A stretch of 41,802 bases of DNA, taken from Bacteroidota bacterium. GTDB taxonomy: Bacteria > Bacteroidota > Ignavibacteria > UBA10030 > BY39. The notes beneath the pieces are model-generated. The model ran no database searches, was not told where the DNA came from, and saw only the letters and a list, made by a program, of their open reading frames with translations. Below are positions 1 to 8,200 of this stretch, piece by piece; within the stretch, counting starts at the first letter, position 1, and each line of letters begins with the position of its first letter. Both the position numbers and the translations under genes were made by a program. The DNA lies in the NCBI GenBank assembly GCA_030017895.1, contig JASEGV010000020.1, positions 1-41,802 of the forward strand. Reading direction: 5' to 3'.

Positions 1-4
1 AAGG

Positions 5-232
5 GTGAAACTTAAAAGATTATATCCGTCAATTCATGGCTAACACAACACTAGTCGGTTTATAAAATTTGCATATTTAACAGCGCTTTTTGTGGCAATT
101 TTAATATTAGTTTATGAAGCATTTATCAATCCTGAAAAACGTTGGTATGCAATATTATTTGTGATATTTGGATTGTCGTTTTTTCTTAAAGAACTAAAGT
201 CCATCAAAGCCCTTTACAAAAATAACAATTAA
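5..232 (+). pseudogene. Small two-helix membrane protein ORF, broken or lacking a normal start
   Basis: Reading the frame that ends at TAA 230-232 back to the window edge gives about 62 codons without a stop. A TAA at 41-43 then interrupts it, and a short stretch from GTG at 5 lies before that. The downstream part encodes two hydrophobic segments, FAYLTALFVAILILVYEAF and YAILFVIFGLSFFL, separated by a short polar turn (NPEKRW) and ending in a Lys/Asn-rich tail. There is no ATG in the open part, only a GTG at 92-94 inside the first helix. The arrangement fits a small integral membrane protein that has been interrupted, or one whose true start I cannot see. I do not recognise a family. The bases 233-297 up to the next gene hold nothing I can support. 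Confidence 0.25.
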
Positions 233-297
233 GCTGCAACACATACTTCGTCATTCGGTGTTCATTATTAGAACTACCCGATAAAAATATCAGATAG

Positions 298-624
298 TTA
301 ATTCGATTCAGTTGGCTGGAGGTGTTTTAATTTTTCAATAACTATTTTGTAGAATTCTTTCCACTTGTTAATGTCCTTATTGTAATTATCGATAGTTAAT
401 TTAATTTGCCCTACGGTTACTTTATGCTTTTGGAAAATGCTATCGGAAACTTCATCATTACTTTTTAATAACAGTGAATCGATAGGTTCACGCATCCCTT
501 CTGCTAATATCAAATCAATGTAGATGTCTGCGAATTTAGAACTGGGGATTTCTTTTTTCTCAGGGCTACTGCATCCTATTATTAAAAATAAAATAACGCA
601 ACCGGTAAATTGGAAGTTTTTCAT
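298..624 (-). CDS. DUF4296-like outer-membrane lipoprotein
   Basis: The 108-residue protein has a classic lipoprotein signal: a short Lys N-terminus, a hydrophobic core and the lipobox LIIGC with Cys at about residue 18, followed by SSPEKK. The mature part matches the pattern of DUF4296, small Bacteroidota/Chlorobiota lipoproteins with a 'FADIYIDLILAEG' helix and a C-terminal segment in which 'KHKVTVGQ' is followed by an amphipathic helix ending in EFYKIVIEKL. The function of the family is unknown. The gene runs divergently from the region to its right only through glnA, which it follows on the same strand with five bases between them, so the two may be co-transcribed. The family assignment rests on pattern memory, not on a search. 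Confidence 0.65.
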   Translation of the reverse strand: MKNFQFTGCVILFLIIGCSSPEKKEIPSSKFADIYIDLILAEGMREPIDSLLLKSNDEVSDSIFQKHKVTVGQIKLTIDNYNKDINKWKEFYKIVIEKLKHLQPTESN

Positions 625-629
625 TATCT

Positions 630-2012
630 TTACAAATTAAAATACATCTTATATTCGTACGGATGGGGCATAGTTGCTATCGATTTAATATCGTGCTGTT
701 TTGTTTTTATCCATTGTTGAATCAAATCATCTGTAAAAACATCGCCTTGTTTTAAAAATTCATTGTCCTCTTTTAACGCATCTAAAGCTTCTTCTAAATT
801 TTTTGGAAGGAACTTGACGTTGTGTTTATTGTCGTAAACATTTGTATCAATCGGACCTAATCCCTCTTTGATAGGATCAATTTTATTTTTTATTCCATCA
901 AGACCAGCCATTAACATTGCACTCATTAACATATATGGATTTGCAGTTGCATCAGGTGGGCGGTATTCGAAACGAGCTTCATCCGGATTTTTTACATACG
1001 ACGGAATTCGGATAGCAGCTGACCGGTTTGCTTTACCGAATGTTATGGCTACCGGCGCTTCAAATCCCGGCACTAAGCGTTTATAGGAATTTGTACTAGG
1101 ATTTGTGAATGCACACAAAGCGGGTGCGTGCTTTAATAAACCCCCGATATACGATAGAGCCAATTCGTTTAAATTGCCGTACCTATCTTTTCCGTAAAAA
1201 ATATTTTTACCTTTCTTTAGTAAATATTGATGCGCGTGTAGTCCGTTTCCAGCTTGCTGGAACATCGGTTTAGGCATAAACGTGATGAATATGTTATGCT
1301 TGCGTGCAAGATTAAACAATAAATATTTTGCTAAAACAATTTTATCGCTAATAGCTAACAAACTATCGAATTGAATTTCAATTTCTTGTTGTCCCCGTTC
1401 ACCAACTTCGTGATGGTGGTATTTTACATCTATACCCATTTGTTTAAAAAGTAACGAAGCTTCATCCCGGAAATCGTCGTATATATCAAACGGATTTGCA
1501 GCATGGTAAGCATTAGCGAAAAATTCTTCTTGATGTTCAATTTTATAAAATGATAAAGCTGTTCGTGTATCGAACTCAACCTTCGAGAAAATATAAAATT
1601 CAAATTCAGGTCCCCATAATGAGCTATCAGCGATTCCGGTATCGGATAAATATTTTTCTGCTTTTTGAGCAATAAATCTTCCATCCTGATTGAAGCGTGT
1701 TTTATTAGAATCAGTAAGATGTATTTCAGTTAAGACGCTCAGAGTTGGAGCAGTCCTGAACGGGTCAACTACAGCAGATGCAAAATCGGGAATTAAAATC
1801 ATATCGCTTTGTTCGACTTTCGAAAAACCGTAGCTCGATCCATCGAATCCTATTCCTTCTTCCAACAAATTTTCAAGAAGTCCTGCCTCATACGGAACGC
1901 TGATATGATGCAATTTTCCGATTAAATCAATAGTTTTTAAATCTATGAATTTAATATTGTTATCTTTTATAATTTTTTCAGTATTTTGAATTATGTTTTT
2001 TTCCATTTGCAT
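630..2012 (-). CDS. glnA: Type I glutamine synthetase
   Basis: The enzyme makes glutamine from glutamate, ammonia and ATP in the cytoplasm and usually assembles as a dodecamer. At 460 residues the length suits a GSI subunit. Visible landmarks are GFDGSS near residue 54 followed by SDM, WGPEFEFYIF, YHHHEVGERGQQEIE, FMPKPMF, NPSTNSYKRLVPGFEAP, ANRSAAIRIP and FEYRPPDATANPY, with the ending HPYEYKMYFNL. The C-terminal region has IDTNVYDNK where enteric enzymes carry the adenylylated Tyr in NLYDLP, so a Tyr is present but the context is poor. The catalytic segment reads QQAGNGLHAHQ instead of the usual DNGSGMHxHQ. Two start codons lie six bases apart (2012 and 2006); neither has a strong ribosome site. 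Confidence 0.95.
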   Translation of the reverse strand: MQMEKNIIQNTEKIIKDNNIKFIDLKTIDLIGKLHHISVPYEAGLLENLLEEGIGFDGSSYGFSKVEQSDMILIPDFASAVVDPFRTAPTLSVLTEIHLTDSNKTRFNQDGRFIAQKAEKYLSDTGIADSSLWGPEFEFYIFSKVEFDTRTALSFYKIEHQEEFFANAYHAANPFDIYDDFRDEASLLFKQMGIDVKYHHHEVGERGQQEIEIQFDSLLAISDKIVLAKYLLFNLARKHNIFITFMPKPMFQQAGNGLHAHQYLLKKGKNIFYGKDRYGNLNELALSYIGGLLKHAPALCAFTNPSTNSYKRLVPGFEAPVAITFGKANRSAAIRIPSYVKNPDEARFEYRPPDATANPYMLMSAMLMAGLDGIKNKIDPIKEGLGPIDTNVYDNKHNVKFLPKNLEEALDALKEDNEFLKQGDVFTDDLIQQWIKTKQHDIKSIATMPHPYEYKMYFNL

Positions 2013-2128
2013 TTGGATTTACTTTTAGTTGGTAATACCTGAATTGATGAGAACTTAGGCCAAACTGATGGAAAAATATAAGTAAATTGGGTTTGAAAAA
2101 CAATTCGTTTACTTGACTTCTAATCAAT

Positions 2129-2488
2129 TTGGATGTAAATTATGATGCAAATGGAATCATCGATATGAAGTTCTACAGAAAAATATGCGATAAACTTTAT
2201 TGGCAGAAGCTTTCAGCTAAACAACCGTCGTATCATATTCGCTTGTTGCTAATTTTTATTTCTATCTTTGCATTGTTTGGTTATTCCGTTGTTCTCGATT
2301 CCGAGGGATATAAATTAGTCCGTCGTAAAAAGCAACTGCTAAATTATGATCGAAGAAATCTAATCTATCTTACCTTCGAACAAATTCAGAAAATGATTTC
2401 TTATTTAACCGTTTCAGCGGTTATTTCCTTACACCATTATTCGCCTTCTTCAGAAGATAATCATCTCTGCCCGGTTCTCCGTATTTAG
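2129..2488 (+). CDS. Possible small single-pass membrane protein (weak)
   Basis: An open frame of 119 codons; a more natural start is ATG 2165, giving about 107 residues. The N-terminal part is basic, followed by one hydrophobic segment (LLLIFISIFALFGYSVVL) and a Lys/Arg-rich stretch (KLVRRKKQLL). That layout loosely recalls the FtsB/DivIC type of divisome protein (short cytoplasmic end, one helix, then heptad Leu), but the usual coiled coil and C-terminal motif are missing. The last 30 residues do not look like a protein and overlap a hairpin at 2406-2423. The antisense strand over 2424-2540 has an equally protein-like frame. It could be a decayed gene or no gene at all. This ORF is the only content I can offer for the 2013-2559 stretch, apart from two hairpins. 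Confidence 0.3.
   Translation: MDVNYDANGIIDMKFYRKICDKLYWQKLSAKQPSYHIRLLLIFISIFALFGYSVVLDSEGYKLVRRKKQLLNYDRRNLIYLTFEQIQKMISYLTVSAVISLHHYSPSSEDNHLCPVLRI
2406..2423. terminator. Small hairpin, possible terminator
   Basis: TAACCG (2406-2411) and CGGTTA (2418-2423) form a perfect six-base-pair stem around a six-base loop. On the plus strand it is followed by a pyrimidine-rich TTTCCTT. It sits inside the doubtful ORF at 2129-2488, which is one reason to doubt that ORF's C-terminus. Confidence 0.25.
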
Positions 2489-2498
2489 TCCCGCGTAC

Positions 2499-2519
2499 CA
2501 CAGCATATTTTGGGCTGTG
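2499..2519. terminator. Hairpin between the weak ORF and the dehydratase-like gene
   Basis: CACAGC (2499-2504) pairs perfectly with GCTGTG (2514-2519) around a nine-base loop. The stem begins 11 bases after the stop codon of the weak ORF and is followed by an AT-rich run (TATTATTTCTATAATAAA). It may end transcription from upstream or mark the leader of the gene at 2560. Confidence 0.3.
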
Positions 2520-2559
2520 TATTATTTCTATAATAAATTTTATTAATTAAAAAGGCGGG

Positions 2560-4167
2560 ATGAAAAATTCACAAACAAATATTAATTCGCTTCGTGGTAT
2601 TGTTGAAACGACTCAACATTACAAACGTTTTGAAGAGTTACCTTTTTTAGCCGGCGAAAAACAAAGCACTACTATTTTACTCGGCGGTTTCACAGCACGC
2701 CACGATTATTTTGTGCGAGCTGGTATTGAAGGGCTGGGCTACAAAGTTCAAGACCTTCCAACCCCGAATATTGAAGCATATCACGTCGGTCGTGAGTATT
2801 GCAATAATGGAATGTGCAATCCCACTTATTTCACAGTCGGTAACCTCGTTAATTATCTGAAAAAGTTAGAAGCAAGCGGAATTGAAAAATCGGATATCGT
2901 AAAGAATTATGCTTTCTTGACCGCAGGTGCTTGCGGTCCGTGTAGGTTCGGTATGTATGAGAATGAATTTAGGTTAGCTTTGAGGAATTCAGGATTTGGA
3001 GGTTTTCGTGTTTTAGTGTTTCAGCAATTCGAAGGTTTCGATCAATCGAAACAAGGTAACGGTTTGCTTCTGAATGAGGAGTTTTTTCTCGGTATCCTTA
3101 ACGGTCTCGTGCTCGCTGATATTATTAACGACCTCGGTAATAAAATTCGACCGTATGAAATTAATAAAGGTGAAACGGATAGAATTTTAGCCGATGCAAC
3201 TGAAATAATTTATCAAACCATCAAAAAAAAACAATCGCAACTCGATGAATCTAAAATAATAAAAATATTTCAGAAATTTACCCGCTCAAAGTCGAAAAGT
3301 TTGTACGCTCTTCTGACCGACCAGATGTTAAGCGATGTATATCCTGATGCGTTACGTGTAATCAACGAAAAATTAAAAGCTGTAGTAGTGGATCCGCTTC
3401 GAGTAGTTCCAAAGATAAAAATTACAGGTGAGTTTTGGGCACAAACTACCGAAGGCGATGGGAATTTTAAGATGTTCAGATATTTAGGAAATGAAGGTGC
3501 AGAAATTATAAAAGAACCAATTACAAATTGGTTGTTGTATCTTCTATACGACGGAAATCAGTTGATTACAGATAGAAAAGAATTTGTGAGAACATATATT
3601 CGTCCGAAGCTTTTAATAAAGTTTGGAGAATTTATTTTAAAGAAAGAATATAATCGTTTCAGAAAATCGACGAGCAATTTGCCACAATCTTTGAGCAACC
3701 AATACCAACTGGAACAGCTTGCACATAAATATTACAACACTCGTGCAAAAGGGGGCGAAGGGCATTTAGAAGTATCGAAAAGTATTTATTATACTAAAAA
3801 CCATCTAGCACATTTAGTTTTATCGCTTAAACCGTTCGGATGTTTACCGAGCACACAGAGTGATGGTGTCCATTCGGTAGTAACTTCGCATCATCCTGAT
3901 ATGTTGTTTTTACCGATTGAAACTTCAGCAGAAGGAGAAATAAACGCATACAGTCGTGTGCAGATGGGTCTGACCGAGGCGCGTCTCCGCTGTAAATTAG
4001 AGTACGAAAAATCTTTGGATGGAACCGGTTTGACTGAGGAAGAAGTGAGAAAGTTTATTTCAGAAAATCCGGAAATGCAAAATCCATTCTTTAAAATTCC
4101 GAAAGTTGAAGAAGTAGCTTCGAGAGCAGCTACGATTGTATATTTTGTTAAAAAACAGATAAAATAA
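2560..4167 (+). CDS. 2-hydroxyacyl-CoA-dehydratase-type / double-cubane protein (partner of the activase)
   Basis: The 535-residue protein carries the Cys pattern of the HgdB/BcrC-like reductase component: NNGMC near residue 88, a GACGPCRFGMYENE block near 127-136 and GCLPSTQSDG near 428. In this superfamily such Cys ligate [4Fe-4S] or double-cubane [8Fe-9S] clusters that receive one electron at a time from an ATP-driven activase. The neighbour at 4626 is exactly that activase. In many Bacteroidota and Clostridia these two halves are fused in one protein of about 1,400-1,500 residues whose substrate is unknown; here they are separate genes. I do not claim 2-hydroxyglutaryl-CoA as the substrate. 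ATG 2560 follows a purine-rich AAAAAGGCGGG that can act as a ribosome site. Confidence 0.8.
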   Translation: MKNSQTNINSLRGIVETTQHYKRFEELPFLAGEKQSTTILLGGFTARHDYFVRAGIEGLGYKVQDLPTPNIEAYHVGREYCNNGMCNPTYFTVGNLVNYLKKLEASGIEKSDIVKNYAFLTAGACGPCRFGMYENEFRLALRNSGFGGFRVLVFQQFEGFDQSKQGNGLLLNEEFFLGILNGLVLADIINDLGNKIRPYEINKGETDRILADATEIIYQTIKKKQSQLDESKIIKIFQKFTRSKSKSLYALLTDQMLSDVYPDALRVINEKLKAVVVDPLRVVPKIKITGEFWAQTTEGDGNFKMFRYLGNEGAEIIKEPITNWLLYLLYDGNQLITDRKEFVRTYIRPKLLIKFGEFILKKEYNRFRKSTSNLPQSLSNQYQLEQLAHKYYNTRAKGGEGHLEVSKSIYYTKNHLAHLVLSLKPFGCLPSTQSDGVHSVVTSHHPDMLFLPIETSAEGEINAYSRVQMGLTEARLRCKLEYEKSLDGTGLTEEEVRKFISENPEMQNPFFKIPKVEEVASRAATIVYFVKKQIK

Positions 4168-4181
4168 ATTTCTACAATTGA

Positions 4182-4501
4182 ATGGCTGAGAGAATCAATA
4201 CATATAAAGAATTACGTGTGTATCAAGAAGCATTCAAAGCAGCAATGGAGATTTTTGAAATTACAAAAATATTCCCCATTGAAGAAAGATATTCTCTGGT
4301 CGATCAAATACGAAAATCGTCTAGATCTGTGTGTGCTAACGGCGCTACAAAGCAGCATTCATTTCAAAGTTGTCGGATGCTGAAACTGAGGCTTGTGAAA
4401 CCCAAATTTGGTTAGAATTTTCTTACAAGTGTGGGTACATAGATGAAAGTACTTTAAATAAATTATATGCTAAATATTTGTATTATAAACGATCCAGATA
4501 A
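4182..4501 (+). pseudogene. S23/four-helix-bundle (intervening-sequence-type) protein, frameshifted
   Basis: The frame from ATG 4182 gives the typical beginning of the four-helix-bundle family first known from 23S rRNA intervening sequences: YKELRVYQEAFKAAMEIFE, then FPIEERYSLVDQIRKSSRSVCAN. After CAN (ends 4340) the family normally continues IAEAWRKRRYK. Here the sequence jumps to CGC TAC AAA GCA in another frame (from 4343), which then reads RYKAAFISKLSDAETEACETQ and on through a conserved-looking tail to TAA 4499-4501. About 22 bases (seven codons plus one) are missing, so the original frame ends early at 4415. Such genes move widely between bacterial genomes and their function is unknown. 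The copy sits between the two halves of a two-component enzyme. Confidence 0.85.
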
Positions 4502-4512
4502 ATAGTTTATCA

Positions 4513-4554
4513 AATCAAAAACGAATAATCAAAAATAATGAATTTATTTATTCA
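4513..4554 (+). repeat. Degenerate 7-base-period array
   Basis: Six consecutive 7-base units can be read: AATCAAA, AACGAAT, AATCAAA, AATAATG, AATTTAT, TTATTCA. The first and third are identical, which gives the stretch a 14-base echo as well. It begins 11 bases after the end of the S23 remnant and lies about 70 bases before the activase start. The remaining bases up to 4625 hold no other feature that I can support. Confidence 0.5.
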
Positions 4555-4625
4555 AAAATATCGCCGTTTCTCCCTATCTCCACTTCACCGATTCGAAAAA
4601 TCTGCGCTAAACATTTGGTGTAATT

Positions 4626-7600
4626 ATGAGAATTGAAAACATATACGAAACAAAATCCAACAATAACTACACACTCGCTGTCGGACTTGATATCGGTTCT
4701 ACCACAGTTAAAGGTGTCGTGGTTGATTTGCAAAAAGATAAAATAATCTGGAGCGACTACAGGCGGCATGAAACCCGTCTTTCCGAAAAAGTGCTTGATT
4801 TTTTACAGAGAATCGAGAACGAACTAAACTTAAAGCCGGGAGATTTCAGAATATTTGTTACAGGCAGCGGTGCCCACGATTTAGCTGAATTAATTGGCGG
4901 TAAGTTCGTGCAAGAAGTTAACGCACTATCATTTGCAGTCGAAAAATATCATCCTAAAGTAAAATCAGTAATCGAACTCGGTGGGCAAGACGCAAAAATC
5001 ATTATCTTCAAAAAATCATACAACGGCAACAAAAAAATTGCATCGATGAACGATAAATGCGCCGGCGGAACTGGTTCGGTAATTGATAAAATTGCCGCTA
5101 AGTTAAATATTCCGACTACCGAATTAGGCAACTACCGGTATAAAGGTGTAAAAATTCACTCGGTTGCGGGTAAGTGTGGAGTGTTTGCCGAAACTGATAT
5201 CAACTCGTTACAGAAGCAAGGAGTATCCACGCATGAATTGATGGCTTCGCTATTCGAATCTATTGTCCAGCAAAATCTAACTGTTCTTACTCGTGGAAAC
5301 ACTCTCTTACCTGAAGTTTTACTCTTAGGCGGACCGAATACTTTTTTACCCGGAATGGTCGAAGCTTGGCAAGCAAGTATCCCAGCAATTTGGAAAGAAA
5401 GAAATATTGAAATACCAAAAGATGTTGACCCGACCTCTCTGATAACAGTTCCGCAGAATGCAGAGTTATATGCGGCGATTGGAGCGGTTGAGTTTGGCAA
5501 AACTGAACCAGCAACTGTTGGAATATATCAAGGTTGCCAAAAGTTATACGAATTTGTTCACTCCGATCGCGAAAATATAAAAAGTAAATTAAGCAGTTCA
5601 GGATTGTGCCAGAGTGAAGATGAAGCGAGAATGTTTGCAGAAAAATATCGGATACCTGAATTTATCCCGCCACGTTATTACAAAAATGAAGTCGTGAATG
5701 TTTTTATCGGTGTAGATGGTGGCTCAACTTCAACAAAAGCTGTTCTTCTGGATACGAATAAAAACGTAATCGCTAAAGAGTATCGTTTATCAAAAGGCAA
5801 TCCCATCGAAGATACAAAAGAAATTCTCCTCAATCTACAACATAAAATTGAATCGCAAGGCGCTCAGCTCAATGTGCTCGGTGTTGGAGTTACAGGTTAT
5901 GCAAAAGATATTTTAAAAGATTGCATCGGAGCTGATGTGGCGCTTGTAGAAACTGTTGCCCACACGATTTCTGCTTTGCATTACTTTGAGGAAGTGGATG
6001 TAATTTGCGATGTTGGCGGACAGGATATAAAAATTATAATTCTAAAAGATAGACGAGTAATAGATTTCAAACTCAATACCCAGTGTTCGGCAGGCAACGG
6101 TTATTTTTTGCAAGCAACGGCAGAAAGTTTGGGATTTAATGTAGAAGATTATGCCGAAAATGCATTCAAAGCGCGTCGAGTTCCTGAATTCAGTTATGGT
6201 TGTGCGGTTTTTTTACAATCCGACTTAGTTGATTTTCAGCGACAGGGTTGGAAGCAGGAAGAAATTTTAGCGGGACTTGCTAAAGTATTACCTAAAAACA
6301 TCTGGCTTTATATCGCTCAAATGCCGAATGTATCAAAGTTTGGCAGGCACTTCGTTTTACAGGGGGGAACTCAAAATAATTTAGCCGCAGTAAAAGCACA
6401 AATTGATTTTATCCAATCGCGTTATAGCGGTTTGAATGGTGAACCAACACTGCGAGTCCATCCACACACCGGTGAGAGTGGTGCAATCGGTGTTGCGCTT
6501 GAAGCATCGCGTTTATTTTCGGAAGGAATGAAAACACGGTTCATCGGTTTCGATGCAGTTGCTTCTATAAAATATCAAACTACACGCAGCGAAGAAACAC
6601 GATGTCTTTATTGCAAAAATAAATGTCTCCGCACATTCATAGATATTTTCACAACAGCAACCAGTGATTCAGAGTTAAATGGCACTTTCAGTTATAAACA
6701 GGGAGCTGAAATGATGCGGTCGGGACGGGTGGAACAGATAGAACCTGATTTTGCAGAGGAAGTTTTGGGTATCCATAAAGAACGAATCATTATAGCAACC
6801 TGCGAAAAAGGTGCCGTTGATAATTTAGATGGAATGAAAGAAATTCAAAAGCAGATCGATAAAGCAAAAGCAGCTAATCCGAATATGCTTGATTATGCCG
6901 GATATAAAGTTTGGCAACCGGTGAAACCGGAAGCAATTGCCGACAAACCGCATAAGGTTGTTTTGACCAAAAAACAAAAGACAGTCAACCTCCTGAAATT
7001 GAAACGTCAAAAATTAGTAATCGGAATTCCGCGTCTCTTAAATTTATATACACTCAATCCGTTTTTTAGTGCATATTTCGAAAGTTTAGGAATATTACCT
7101 GGCAACATTGTTTATTCCGATTTCACTTCCGAGAAGCTTTATCGAGATGGTGCGAAACGAGGGAATATCGATCCGTGTTATCCGAGTAAACTTGCAATTC
7201 CGCACGTTCACAATTTGCTTTATGTTCAGCATAAGAAGAAGAAACTCGATTACATATTTTTCCCGAGCATCGATTCGATGCCGAGCAACATAATAAATTG
7301 TGTTGACCATCGCGGGTGTCCGACGGCAGTTGCAACTCCATTTACAGTAAAAGCCGCATTCACAAAAGAAAAAGATTTATTCGAAGAATTTGGTGTTAAA
7401 TTTTTAAATCCGTTCTTGAATTTGCTGGAACCCGAATTTACAAAACAGCAATTATTCAATGAACTTGAAATGTATTTAGGTTTAACTAAAAGCGAAAATT
7501 CAAGAGCAGTAGAAATCGGGTACACGGCATTGCAAAATTTCCAGAAGGATTTGAAGCATAAAGGGAGAGAAATTTTGGAGATGCTCGAGTATGAAAATCG

Positions 7601-8120
7601 AATCGGAATTGTCGTGCTTGCAAGGCCATATCACAACGATCCGGGGATTAGCCACGGAATACTTGAAGAATTTCAAAAATTAGGTTACCCGATTCTTACA
7701 CAGGATTCGCTTCCAACGGATGATGATATTTTAGAAAAGATTTTTTCCGATGATGATGCTCACCCGATGGATATAAATGATGTTTGGAAAAACTCGTATA
7801 GTGAAAATACAAATCACAAAATATGGGGGGCTAAATTTGTAGCACGGCATCCCAACTTAGTTGCACTCGAATTATCTAACTTCCGCTGCGGTCACGATGC
7901 GCCAATTTATTCTTTGATTCAAGAAATTGTTGAAGCGAGTCGAACGCCATATTTCTGTTTCAAAGATATTGATGAGAACAAGCCAAAAGGGTCAATTAAG
8001 ATTCGTATTGAAACAATTGCATATTTCCTGAAGAGGTATTTGCAGACAATGCACAACGCGAATCCAGCCACTCCGCAAATTCAAACTCAAAATTTTGTTG
8101 AAGAATCAACTTGCGTATAG
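4626..8120 (+). CDS. Tandem BadF/BcrA-type ATPase activase with C-terminal DUF2229-like region
   Basis: The 1,164-residue protein has two ASKHA ATPase domains in tandem. Domain 1 (about 16-295) shows VGLDIGSTTVKG, FVTGSGAHDLAE, ELGGQDAKIII and NDKCAGGTG, with the cluster-ligand Cys at 145 and a second conserved Cys at 184 (AGKCGVFAETD). Domain 2 (about 357-640) repeats this: FIGVDGGSTSTKAV, GVTGYAKD, DVGGQDIKII, QCSAGNG near 486 and YGCAVFLQSD near 524. A CxxC-xxx-C group (CLYCKNKC) follows near 660, and then a DUF2229-like region with CYPSK, CVDHRGCP and FRCGHD. Activases of this type use ATP hydrolysis to drive an electron from a [4Fe-4S] cluster to a dehydratase or double-cubane reductase, here most likely the product of 2560-4167. 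Substrate unknown. Confidence 0.85.
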   Translation: MRIENIYETKSNNNYTLAVGLDIGSTTVKGVVVDLQKDKIIWSDYRRHETRLSEKVLDFLQRIENELNLKPGDFRIFVTGSGAHDLAELIGGKFVQEVNALSFAVEKYHPKVKSVIELGGQDAKIIIFKKSYNGNKKIASMNDKCAGGTGSVIDKIAAKLNIPTTELGNYRYKGVKIHSVAGKCGVFAETDINSLQKQGVSTHELMASLFESIVQQNLTVLTRGNTLLPEVLLLGGPNTFLPGMVEAWQASIPAIWKERNIEIPKDVDPTSLITVPQNAELYAAIGAVEFGKTEPATVGIYQGCQKLYEFVHSDRENIKSKLSSSGLCQSEDEARMFAEKYRIPEFIPPRYYKNEVVNVFIGVDGGSTSTKAVLLDTNKNVIAKEYRLSKGNPIEDTKEILLNLQHKIESQGAQLNVLGVGVTGYAKDILKDCIGADVALVETVAHTISALHYFEEVDVICDVGGQDIKIIILKDRRVIDFKLNTQCSAGNGYFLQATAESLGFNVEDYAENAFKARRVPEFSYGCAVFLQSDLVDFQRQGWKQEEILAGLAKVLPKNIWLYIAQMPNVSKFGRHFVLQGGTQNNLAAVKAQIDFIQSRYSGLNGEPTLRVHPHTGESGAIGVALEASRLFSEGMKTRFIGFDAVASIKYQTTRSEETRCLYCKNKCLRTFIDIFTTATSDSELNGTFSYKQGAEMMRSGRVEQIEPDFAEEVLGIHKERIIIATCEKGAVDNLDGMKEIQKQIDKAKAANPNMLDYAGYKVWQPVKPEAIADKPHKVVLTKKQKTVNLLKLKRQKLVIGIPRLLNLYTLNPFFSAYFESLGILPGNIVYSDFTSEKLYRDGAKRGNIDPCYPSKLAIPHVHNLLYVQHKKKKLDYIFFPSIDSMPSNIINCVDHRGCPTAVATPFTVKAAFTKEKDLFEEFGVKFLNPFLNLLEPEFTKQQLFNELEMYLGLTKSENSRAVEIGYTALQNFQKDLKHKGREILEMLEYENRIGIVVLARPYHNDPGISHGILEEFQKLGYPILTQDSLPTDDDILEKIFSDDDAHPMDINDVWKNSYSENTNHKIWGAKFVARHPNLVALELSNFRCGHDAPIYSLIQEIVEASRTPYFCFKDIDENKPKGSIKIRIETIAYFLKRYLQTMHNANPATPQIQTQNFVEESTCV

Positions 8121-8200
8121 CTCTGTTTGTTATTATCGCCAACATTTTTTATAATTAAAGCAGATTATATAAACAATATTTTTTGAAAGGAGTTGAGGTT

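Noticed and set aside
868-1086. Plus-strand open frame of 72 codons
   Set aside because: It lies wholly inside glnA on the opposite strand and looks like a shadow of its conserved region; no ribosome site or family pattern.
2424-2540. Minus-strand protein-like run without start codon
   Set aside because: It reads well (YAVVRGTKYGEPG) but has no ATG or GTG start, and I cannot name a family; reported only as a rival frame in the findings.
4182-4501. S23 gene taken as a sign of a nearby 23S rRNA intervening sequence
   Set aside because: No rRNA sequence flanks it. Family members are often found as free genes.
8183-8200. TTG 8183 as start of the envelope protein
   Set aside because: The ribosome site AAAGGAG would fall inside the gene; ATG 8201 fits it at the normal distance.
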